DNA of 32,242 bases, from NCBI GenBank assembly GCA_937870825.1, contig CALMZO010000021.1:1-32242 (forward strand), given 5' to 3'. Shown one piece after another: positions 23,981-30,609 of this stretch (position 1 is its first letter; every line of letters starts with the position of its first letter). The position numbers and the translations under genes were made by a program. The notes under the pieces are model-generated. The model saw only the letters and a program-made list of their open reading frames with translations. It ran no database searches and had not been told where the DNA came from. The stretch is from an uncultured Chloroflexota bacterium. Lineage in GTDB: Bacteria; Chloroflexota; Anaerolineae; UBA4142; SHND01.

Positions 23981-24436
23981 ATGCTAACTCCCGACCAACT
24001 CGAATACGATGAACGCGCGCACGCGGCACGTACGCGATTCAAAACGCGCGCGGAAATTTTTCAAGCGCTGCTGCTCTTGATTCCCGCAATCCTATCCAGC
24101 ACCACAGGGCAATTGTTTTTGAAAATGGGCATGTCGCAAGTGGGCGACTTTGCCTTTACACCGGACGCGATTTTCGCGGTGCTGCCGCAAATTGTTTTGA
24201 ATCCGTTGATATGGCTCGGCTTTGCGGGATTCATCGGCGGCACAATTTTTTGGCTCGGCGTTATTTCGCGCGCGCCGCTTTCACTGGCGTATCCGATATT
24301 GGCGATGAGCTATTTCGTCGTCGTCATGGAAGCGTGGTTGATTTTAGGTGAGCCGCTTTCGTGGCAGTTGCTTTTGGGCGTGGCGATTATTTTCGTCGGC
24401 GTGGTGGTGGTGGGCTTGAGCGAAGAACGAACGTGA
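23981..24436 (+). CDS. SMR/EamA-type four-TM protein 1 (ArnE/F-like)
   Basis: The protein is 151 residues. A 28-residue polar N-terminus (DQLEYDERAHAARTRFKTR) precedes four TM segments: LLLLIPAILSSTTGQLFLKMG, LNPLIWLGFAGFIGGTIFWLG, PLSLAYPILAMSYFVVVMEA and WQLLLGVAIIFVGVVVVGLS. It belongs to the small drug/metabolite transporter class. Proteins of this size and topology in glycan operons (ArnE/ArnF) help flip undecaprenyl-phosphate-linked amino-sugars across the membrane. No Shine-Dalgarno is visible because the upstream bases are repeat DNA. It is a close paralogue of the next gene and likely forms a heterodimer with it. Confidence 0.85.
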   Translation: MLTPDQLEYDERAHAARTRFKTRAEIFQALLLLIPAILSSTTGQLFLKMGMSQVGDFAFTPDAIFAVLPQIVLNPLIWLGFAGFIGGTIFWLGVISRAPLSLAYPILAMSYFVVVMEAWLILGEPLSWQLLLGVAIIFVGVVVVGLSEERT

Positions 24437-24926
24437 TCGAGAGATTGAGGGATGGAGTAAGAGAGTGAATCCATTGTTGTTACTGATTCCCGCGATTTTG
24501 TTGAGTACGACAGGTGAGCTGCTTTTCAAAATCGGCATGAATCGCATCGGCAGTTTTGAATTTTCGACGCGCGCGATTCGTCAAGTGTTGCCCCGCATCC
24601 TTTTCAATCCATTGATTATTTTGGGATTCTTTGGATTCGGGTTGGGCGCGGTGTTTTGGCTCGCGGTGTTATCGCGCGTGCCGCTCTCGCTCGCGTATCC
24701 GATTCTCGCGCTTTCGTATTTTGTTGTCGTCGTCGAAGCGCGGCTGTTTTTGCGCGAACGCGTGACGTGGAAACGGATGCTCGGTGTTGCGATTATTGTG
24801 GTGGGTGTGGTGGTGGTGGGAGTGAGTGAAGCGTGATGGAGTGAGAGAGAGATGGAGAGATGGAGAGATGGAAAGCGAAAGAGAACAACTCACTCCATCA
24901 TTCTATCCCTCTATCTCTCAATCTTG
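24434..24926. repeat. GATGGAGA-type purine repeats flanking the second SMR gene
   Basis: Two tracts: 24434-24464 (GAGAGATTGAGGGATGGAG) and 24837-24926, where GATGGAGAGATGGAGAGATG on the left is answered by CTCCATCATTCTATCCCTC and CTCTATCTCTCAATC on the right, giving an imperfect inverted repeat. The coordinates span both tracts; the gene between them is not repeat. The second tract directly precedes the GT39 start. Confidence 0.75.
24465..24836 (+). CDS. SMR/EamA-type four-TM protein 2 (ArnE/F-like)
   Basis: The protein is 123 residues from a GTG at 24465 with GGAG 8 bp upstream. It matches its neighbour almost segment by segment: PAILLSTTGELLFKIGMNRIG, NPLIILGFFGFGLGAVFWLA, PLSLAYPILALSYFVVVVEA and LGVAIIVVGVVVVGVS. 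It lacks the polar N-terminal extension of protein 1. Tandem, slightly different SMR genes usually make obligate heterodimers. The gap between them and the gap after this gene are both filled with GGAGAGATGGA-type repeats. Confidence 0.85.
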   Translation: MNPLLLLIPAILLSTTGELLFKIGMNRIGSFEFSTRAIRQVLPRILFNPLIILGFFGFGLGAVFWLAVLSRVPLSLAYPILALSYFVVVVEARLFLRERVTWKRMLGVAIIVVGVVVVGVSEA

Positions 24927-27338
24927 ATGAAAGCGATTCGTACAAATCTTGCCATACTCGCGCTCGTCGCGCTCGCGTTTTTTTTGCGCGTGTATCGCTT
25001 GGGCGACAAAAATATCTGGTGGGACGAGGGCTGGACGGTGTGGCTGGCGAAACATGATTTCGCGTGGATTGCGTTACGCACCGCAAGCGATGAACACCCG
25101 CCGCTGCATTATTGGTTGATGAATGTTTGGCAGCAAATTTTCGGTGCAGACGTTTTTACCGGAAGATTTTTTTCGTTGGTGTTTGGTGTGCTGCTCGTCG
25201 CGCTCGTGTATCGCATCGGCAAAGACATTGGCGGCGCGCGTTTGGGCATTCTCGCCGCGTTGTTTTTATCGCTCGCGCGTTTTCAAATTTGGTGGGCGCA
25301 AGATATAAAAAATTATACGCTGTCGGCGTTTTTTGCGTGGGTGAGCGTTTGGACCGTCTGGAAGATTACAGAACACAGAATACAGCATACAGACCGTTCC
25401 TCATTCGTTACTCGTTATTCGGTATTCGGTATCTATGTGCTTGCCACCTTCTTCGCGTTGTTTTCGCATTATCTCGCGGCGTTGATTGTTTTGGCGAATA
25501 ATGTTTTTGTTTTGCTCGTTCTCTTGAGGAAATGGCGGCGCGGCGAAAAATTTATTTCGCTTTTTCTAAAATGGACGCTCGCGCAAATCGCGGTGCTGGT
25601 CTTGTTTGCGCCATGGCTTGTCTTGTATCTGCAAAACGGCGCGACGTGGAGCGCGGCGCCCGCGTTTGATTTCGGCTTGTTCTTGCAACTCGCCGCGACG
25701 GTGTTGACGCTCGGCGTGACAACGTACATTGAAAATTATACGTGGGTCGTGTTGGCAATGTTGGGAATTGCGGCGTTGAGTGTGGGATGGTTTTTCAGAA
25801 CACCGAACACCGAACATAGAATACAGACACTGGAGAATCGTTCATCGTTCGTCCTTCGTCATTCGTCATCCGCTGTGCTCTACCTCCTCCTCATCGCCCT
25901 CCTCCCGCCCGCGCTCATTTACGTTCTCTCGCTCACACCCGCCGCGATTTTTGCGCCGAAAATTCAAGCGCGTTATTTGATGATGCTTTCGCCCGCGATT
26001 GCATTGCTGCTCGCATTAGGAATTTTGTTTGTCGCAAAAATTCTGCGCGGACGCGCCGCACAAATCGTTTCGGGCGCGCTGGTTTTGTTTGTCGTCCTCG
26101 CGCAGCTTGTCACGTTGACCGATTACTTGCGCGAACGATTTTTGCGCGATGAATATTTTTCTGTCGCGCAGATGCTCAACAATTTTGCGTTCGACGACGA
26201 CGCGATTGTGTTGAACACGGACCAAGAATATCCGACGTTCCTCTATTATTTGAAACGCGATTTCAATTGGTTCGGCGTGCCGAACGGCGCGCAAGTGAAT
26301 GAAGCCACCGCCGCGCGCATCGCCGCGCAGACCGCGCAATACAACGCGGTGTGGGTGGTGACGATTCCCGACGCACTGCAAAAAGACCCGACGCGTTTGC
26401 TCGAACAAAAACTCGCGGAACGTTTGCCGAAACAGTACGAACAAACTTTTGGCGATAAACGTCTGACGCTGTATGCCAACGAAATTCGCAATGTCAAAGA
26501 TGTGCCGCGCGAACATTTTTCGCCGCAAGTTTTGCGCGATGATGTTTTCGACGAACGATTGAAATTGGTGGGCGTGGACTTGCCCGTGCGCGAGGCGTTC
26601 GGCGGCGATGTGGTGCGCGTGGTGACGTACTGGCAAGCGCAAGATTTGACGACGATTAATTTGTCGCTGCAAACAGAAAATGGGAAAATTTTGGCGAGCG
26701 TGCCGGCGGCGATTTCGATTGGCGCAAGGGAACGCGCGCAAGGCGACTTGCAAATTCCGCCCGATGTGAACGCTGGCACCGACAGTGCCAATGAGTTGCG
26801 CGTGGTTGCGCAAGCGCGTTTAAAGGCGTTGCCGCTCGGAACGATTCGCGTTTTGCCGCGCAGTGACGTGAATGCCACTGCGAACGACACGGCGATGCAG
26901 CCGCGCAGCGAACGTTTTGGCGAACACATTGCACTGGTTGGCATCAGCGCGCTAGCGAAAACATTTCGCGCGGGTGACCCTTCGACAAGCTCAGGGGTTC
27001 CGCTTACTTTGTTTTGGCAAACGGACGCGCCGATTCCGACGAGTTACACGGTGTTTGTGCATTTGCTCGGCGCGCAGTACAATCCCGCGCAAAATAATTT
27101 TTTGTGGGGACAAATTGACCGTTTGCCGCTCGATGGTAAATTGCCAACAACCGCATGGACGCCGAATCAAACGATTGCCGATTCGTATCACGTAAAATTC
27201 GACGACAACGCGCCGAAGGGTCTGTACAAAATCGAAATCGGTCTGTACGACGCGAACGGAACGCGCTTGCGTGTGTTTGACGCGAACGGAAATGATTTGG
27301 GCGATGCGCTGATTGTTGGCACGGTGAATGTGGAGTGA
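24927..27338 (+). CDS. GT39-type membrane glycosyltransferase with soluble C-terminal domain
   Basis: The protein is 803 residues from the ATG at 24927; an upstream in-frame start would add only repeat-encoded residues. The first TM is followed by KNIWWDEGWT with Asp33-Glu34, the GT39 catalytic motif, and then DEHPPLHYW, the second family block. About ten TM segments run to residue ~410. The remaining ~390 residues are soluble and beta-rich (VDLPVREAFGGDVVRVVTYW, LYKIEIGLYDANGTRLRVFD) and should face outward. Two loops, at residues ~147-168 and ~290-316, are repeat inserts encoding similar peptides (TEHRIQ...RSSFV). A third insert gives DPSTSSG at 684-690. It probably transfers the sugar made by the cluster from a lipid carrier to a surface acceptor. 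Confidence 0.85.
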   Translation: MKAIRTNLAILALVALAFFLRVYRLGDKNIWWDEGWTVWLAKHDFAWIALRTASDEHPPLHYWLMNVWQQIFGADVFTGRFFSLVFGVLLVALVYRIGKDIGGARLGILAALFLSLARFQIWWAQDIKNYTLSAFFAWVSVWTVWKITEHRIQHTDRSSFVTRYSVFGIYVLATFFALFSHYLAALIVLANNVFVLLVLLRKWRRGEKFISLFLKWTLAQIAVLVLFAPWLVLYLQNGATWSAAPAFDFGLFLQLAATVLTLGVTTYIENYTWVVLAMLGIAALSVGWFFRTPNTEHRIQTLENRSSFVLRHSSSAVLYLLLIALLPPALIYVLSLTPAAIFAPKIQARYLMMLSPAIALLLALGILFVAKILRGRAAQIVSGALVLFVVLAQLVTLTDYLRERFLRDEYFSVAQMLNNFAFDDDAIVLNTDQEYPTFLYYLKRDFNWFGVPNGAQVNEATAARIAAQTAQYNAVWVVTIPDALQKDPTRLLEQKLAERLPKQYEQTFGDKRLTLYANEIRNVKDVPREHFSPQVLRDDVFDERLKLVGVDLPVREAFGGDVVRVVTYWQAQDLTTINLSLQTENGKILASVPAAISIGARERAQGDLQIPPDVNAGTDSANELRVVAQARLKALPLGTIRVLPRSDVNATANDTAMQPRSERFGEHIALVGISALAKTFRAGDPSTSSGVPLTLFWQTDAPIPTSYTVFVHLLGAQYNPAQNNFLWGQIDRLPLDGKLPTTAWTPNQTIADSYHVKFDDNAPKGLYKIEIGLYDANGTRLRVFDANGNDLGDALIVGTVNVE
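25369..25435. repeat. Repeat insert 1 inside the GT39 gene
   Basis: ACAGAACACAGAATACAGCA iterations followed by CGTTACTCGTTATTCGGTAT iterations: two complementary-style arms joined by GACCGTTCCTC. Encodes TEHRIQHTDRSSFVTRYSVF at a loop between two TM segments. Confidence 0.8.
25797..25872. repeat. Repeat insert 2 inside the GT39 gene
   Basis: GAACACCGAACACCGAACAT iterations followed by CGTTCGTCCTTCGTCATTCG iterations. Encodes TEHRIQTLENRSSFVLRHSS at a second inter-TM loop, in the same reading frame as insert 1. Confidence 0.8.
26976..26997. repeat. CCTTCGACAAGCTCAGG element inside the GT39 gene
   Basis: A 22-bp element with core CCTTCGACAAGCTCAGG (26979-26995), a string known as a frequent intergenic repeat in several phyla. 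Here it is in frame and encodes DPSTSSG. Confidence 0.75.
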
Positions 27339-27343
27339 AAGCG

Positions 27344-28699
27344 ATGTTGAAAAAAATTCTGTACGTGATTCTTTGCGCGGGAATTCTCGCGGGCTGTGCG
27401 ACGGGGACGAGTGAAACTCCCCTGCCCACACCGACAGTTGTAGCGGCACTTCCAAGCACGACCTTTACCATCGTTCCAACAAGCGCGCGCGTCGAAACCG
27501 CGACATTGACCGCGCTCCCGATTCCCTCGCACACCGCGACACGATTGCCGCCGAGCGCGACGCCGCTCAAGCCCACCCGCGCGCCAACCGCTTCCGTTTC
27601 TATCGCGCCCGCGCGTCCAACACAGCCGATTGCGTCCACCGAAACGTTGACGCGTTTTTTTGTGAACGCGACAAAACATCCGCGCGCCAAATGCAATGAC
27701 GGCACGACGCCGCTTTTCTTTTTTCGACGCGGCACCGGCATCGGCGCAAACAAGTGGGTGTTGTATTTCCAAGGCGGAGGTTTTTGCTCCGACGAAAAAG
27801 CGTGCAAAATGCGCGCCCCGAAATTGACGAGCTCGAATTCATGGCGGCGGAGTCAATTGAGCGAAATCGGCGATAATGAAGACCGCGCCGACGGAATCAT
27901 TTCCAACAACCCCGCGCACAATCCCGATTTTTACAATTGGAATCACGTTTTCATGGTGTATTGCAGCTCGGACGGCTGGGCGGGGACGCGCGCCGCTTCG
28001 CCGGAGTCATTCGGCTGGCATTTTGCGGGACACTATATCGTGGACTCAATGCTCGATGCGCTGCAAGACAAAGAAATTGTCGGCGCGCCGAATCTCTCGA
28101 ATGCAACACAAATTTTGGTCACGGGTTCTTCGGCGGGCGGATTTGGCGTTCAGAACAACATTGACCGCATCGCGGAAAAATTTTCCAATGTAGATGTGCG
28201 CGCCGTAAGCGATTCCGCCGTTGCGCCGTTCACTTATTTTGGGAGCAAAGGGTGGTTTGGCTCAGCGGCGCAAGCGCAGTGGGATTTGTGGCAGCCGCGT
28301 TACGACGAGTCGTGTATGGCGGCGAACGCGTCACAGCCGTGGATTTGTCGCGTGGGCGATTTGTTGGTCTCGCAAAATCACATCACGACGCCCATGTTCA
28401 TTCAAGCCTTTCAGCTGGACCCTGTACTGCTCGACGCGCTGGGCATTGACCTTCGTCAGTCCCAAAACCGCGCGCAAGTTTTGGAATTTGCGACGCAGCT
28501 CCGCGAAATTCTCAAAGCTGAACCCGCCGTGTACAGCCCCTTCAACGCGCAGCATGTCGCCATCACCAACGAACGTTTTTACGAATACAAAATCAACACA
28601 AACAGCGTGAACCTCCCCTTGTTCGAGGCGCTTGGCAATTGGTATTTCAATCGCGCGGGACCAAAAAATGTGATTGAAGCGCCGAGACAACGTCGCTAA
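27344..28699 (+). CDS. NOTUM/pectinacetylesterase-family lipoprotein (carboxylesterase)
   Basis: The protein is 451 residues. The ATG at 27344 has GGAG 8 bp upstream; a GTG at 27335 is the alternative. Lipobox ILAGC with Cys18 marks a lipoprotein. Residues ~25-100 are a Pro/Thr/Ser linker. The catalytic domain follows: oxyanion block WVLYFQGGGFC, nucleophile GSSAGG with Ser263, probable Asp359 (FQLDPVL after TTPMFIQA) and His404 (NAQHVAI), the Ser-Asp-His order of the pectinacetylesterase (CE13)/NOTUM family. These enzymes remove O-acetyl groups from polysaccharides or acyl groups from proteins. Several Cys residues in the domain probably form disulfides outside the membrane. The frame overlaps or abuts the GT39 stop, so it is co-transcribed. 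In this context it may edit the acetylation of the glycan the cluster builds; that is inference. Confidence 0.85.
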   Translation: MLKKILYVILCAGILAGCATGTSETPLPTPTVVAALPSTTFTIVPTSARVETATLTALPIPSHTATRLPPSATPLKPTRAPTASVSIAPARPTQPIASTETLTRFFVNATKHPRAKCNDGTTPLFFFRRGTGIGANKWVLYFQGGGFCSDEKACKMRAPKLTSSNSWRRSQLSEIGDNEDRADGIISNNPAHNPDFYNWNHVFMVYCSSDGWAGTRAASPESFGWHFAGHYIVDSMLDALQDKEIVGAPNLSNATQILVTGSSAGGFGVQNNIDRIAEKFSNVDVRAVSDSAVAPFTYFGSKGWFGSAAQAQWDLWQPRYDESCMAANASQPWICRVGDLLVSQNHITTPMFIQAFQLDPVLLDALGIDLRQSQNRAQVLEFATQLREILKAEPAVYSPFNAQHVAITNERFYEYKINTNSVNLPLFEALGNWYFNRAGPKNVIEAPRQRR

Positions 28700-28711
28700 C
28701 AAAGAATTCGC

Positions 28712-29917
28712 ATGAACAAACAACATTCTTTTTTTCTCATTACCCTTTTTCTCTTGCTCGCCGCCTGCGGCAACTCGGCGCTCATCACCAACATCAGCAT
28801 CAATCCCGAAACCATTTCGCCGCGTCCGGGCGAACCGAATCGCGCGACAAAAATTGGTTATTCGTTGGCGCGTCCCGCGCGCGTGAATGTGTATTTGGTG
28901 AATGAAACGGGGAAATATATCTTGCGCGAAAATCAAGCGCGCGCGTCGGGCGATTTTGAAATTTTGTTTGGCGGCTCGGTGAACAATCGCACGCTGAACG
29001 ACGGCACGTACCAAGTCGTCGTCGAAGCGCAAGACGAAAACGGTTCGAGTGAAAGCAAACTCGGCACGCTCAACATCGTGAACGCGGACACGACGCTGCC
29101 CGAATTGCAAGCGTTCACCGTGTTTCCGCAAGAGTTCACGCCGAATCAAGACGGTCTCGACGACCGCGTCATCATTCGTTATTACTTGACGAAACCCGCG
29201 CGCGTGACCGTCTATATCACGGACGGAAAAAAGAAATTTCCGATTGACGAGAAAAAAGAAACGACGATTCTCACCCCCGACAAATTGAGCGCAGTCGGTC
29301 CGCACGAGTACGATTACGACGCGGGGATTGACAAAGGCGCGCCCCCCCCGCCGGACGGCAATTACACCATCGTCGCGGAAGCGGTGGACGCGAACGGAAA
29401 TCTCGTGCGTGAACAAGCGCCGCTCGTCATCAAAAACGGCGGCACCCCGCGCGCGGCTATCATCGGCAGCGCGGGGGATTTTAACCCGCGCGTGATTCCG
29501 TTAAACGAAACGGTGTATTTTACGGTGACGGTGAGAAATGTGGGGACGGTGCCGATTCGCACCAAAGGACCCGAACCGGGTTTTGTCTACACGACGAGTC
29601 AAAATTATTCCGTCGTCGAACAATTTGAAGAACCGGGCATTTGGCGGCTCGGCGTGGATTCCGAAGGCAATTCCATCGGACGCCAATATCCGTACCGCTG
29701 GCAGTTGGGGATGAACAACGAGTTAACTAAAGTGGAACGCGAGGGCAAAACAATTTATTATCTTATGCCCGACCAAGTGGTGACAATTTCCGGCGGCATC
29801 AAAATCACCGACAAGCCGCCGAAAGTAGACCCGTTTTATTGGTTCGGCTTGGTGCAAGAACAAGTGCGAATTGTCGAAGACCATGTTGAGCCGACGCGGA
29901 TAACGGTGGGTTTCTAA
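28712..29917 (+). CDS. Exported lipoprotein with FlgD/Ig-like domains
   Basis: The protein is 401 residues. Signal sequence and lipobox: FFLITLFLLLAAC, Cys at ~19. Two FlgD_Ig-like beta domains are visible: ISINPETISPRPGEPNRATK, then IGYSLARPARVNVYLVNETG with LNDGTYQVVVEAQDENG, and FTVFPQEFTPNQDGLDD, then RYYLTKPARVTVYITDG with PPDGNYTIVAEAVDANG. A third beta region runs from ~245 to the end (PLNETVYFTVTVRNVGTVPI, DQVVTISGGIKI). It has no catalytic motif; it is likely a surface structural or binding protein, possibly an acceptor for the sugar. It is the last gene of the cluster and ends at a strong terminator. Confidence 0.85.
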   Translation: MNKQHSFFLITLFLLLAACGNSALITNISINPETISPRPGEPNRATKIGYSLARPARVNVYLVNETGKYILRENQARASGDFEILFGGSVNNRTLNDGTYQVVVEAQDENGSSESKLGTLNIVNADTTLPELQAFTVFPQEFTPNQDGLDDRVIIRYYLTKPARVTVYITDGKKKFPIDEKKETTILTPDKLSAVGPHEYDYDAGIDKGAPPPPDGNYTIVAEAVDANGNLVREQAPLVIKNGGTPRAAIIGSAGDFNPRVIPLNETVYFTVTVRNVGTVPIRTKGPEPGFVYTTSQNYSVVEQFEEPGIWRLGVDSEGNSIGRQYPYRWQLGMNNELTKVEREGKTIYYLMPDQVVTISGGIKITDKPPKVDPFYWFGLVQEQVRIVEDHVEPTRITVGF

Positions 29918-29959
29918 AAACAAAAATCTTGGCGATCATCTGCCAAGATTTTTGTTTTT
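29916..29959. terminator. Bidirectional rho-independent terminator (18-bp perfect stem)
   Basis: AAAAACAAAAATCTTGGC (29916-29933) and its exact complement (29942-29959) flank an 8-nt loop. The stem overlaps the stop codon of the lipoprotein gene and ends in T-runs on both strands. It insulates the glycan cluster from the minus-strand PIN/AAA operon. Confidence 0.9.
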
Positions 29960-29961
29960 AG

Positions 29962-30111
29962 CTGGACTTTATCCATTTGTTCATAAACCTCGGTAAAATA
30001 GGCACGAAACCGATCACGAAATTTTGACAGAACATTCGACGTCAAATGCAGAAAATGCCTATAAATCCGACGAATTCTCACCTCGCACGTTTTGAAATGG
30101 ATAAAGTCCAG
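29962..30111. mobile_element. MITE-like element with 17-bp perfect terminal inverted repeats and TTTAG duplication
   Basis: CTGGACTTTATCCATTT at 29962-29978 and its exact complement at 30095-30111 bound a 150-bp unit. TTTAG flanks both ends (29957-29961 and 30112-30116), as a 5-bp target duplication would. The inner 116 bp have no convincing gene. It sits between the bidirectional terminator and the PIN stop codon, leaving both intact. A minus-strand open frame crosses it, but is chance. Confidence 0.75.
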
Positions 30112-30118
30112 TTTAGAT

Positions 30119-30604
30119 TCAGTGCTGTTTAATAGCATATTTTCGCAATCCCATTTTGCAAGAACTGGTGTGTCGAAGGAATTTTCTATGTGTTTTCGTG
30201 TTCCTTTGATAAACGTGTCCACGCGGTTCAGAAATCAGTTGACGATTCTTAAAGTCTGCATGCAAATCTTGATCGCTGGAGCAAAGAGTGCGAGCACCAC
30301 TCACTCGTGCAAGCGCAATGATGTGTATGTCATTTGAACGGCAAATACCGAACTCAACTACCTTTACCGATTCATTCTGTATAACATGTTCTGGAAAACT
30401 GCTTGCTCTTCCTGCGCGTTGCAGAGCGAGAAGGAAACGCCGCACATTCTCGTTGCCGATTAGCTCTCTCGCAAGCTGACCGCCATACACAATTCTTCCA
30501 TCCTTGTTCGCATCATGCAGCCAATGAAAGACTGGGAGAAAGTTAGGGTCAGGTGATTCCCGGAAAACTAATCCTGCCACGTTAACATCAATGATGACAC
30601 ACAT
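30119..30604 (-). CDS. PIN-domain nuclease, partner of the AAA ATPase
   Basis: The protein is 161 residues. MCVIIDVNVAGLVF gives the first PIN acidic residue (Asp6). Further: RIVYGGQLARELIG with an acidic Glu, then HIIALARVSGARTLCSSDQD with the C-terminal Asp pair, DLHADFKNRQLISEPRGHVYQ, and a basic tail (THRKFLRHTSSCKMGLRKY). PIN proteins are Mg-dependent RNases or DNases. Its ATG follows the AAA stop by 5 bp, so both are in one operon. It has lower GC and lacks GCGC strings like its partner, suggesting acquisition as a unit. Coupling of a PIN effector to an ABC-type ATPase sensor is a plan seen in prokaryotic conflict systems, but I cannot name a described system. Confidence 0.8.
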   Translation of the reverse strand: MCVIIDVNVAGLVFRESPDPNFLPVFHWLHDANKDGRIVYGGQLARELIGNENVRRFLLALQRAGRASSFPEHVIQNESVKVVEFGICRSNDIHIIALARVSGARTLCSSDQDLHADFKNRQLISEPRGHVYQRNTKTHRKFLRHTSSCKMGLRKYAIKQH

Positions 30605-30609
30605 GGTTT

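Noticed and set aside
24852..24926. N-terminal extension of the GT39 protein
   Set aside because: The added residues are encoded by GATGGAGA-type repeats and precede a good signal-anchor start.
29914..30222. A 102-codon minus-strand frame after the PIN gene
   Set aside because: It overlaps the PIN end in another frame and runs through the MITE-like element and the terminator; no family features.
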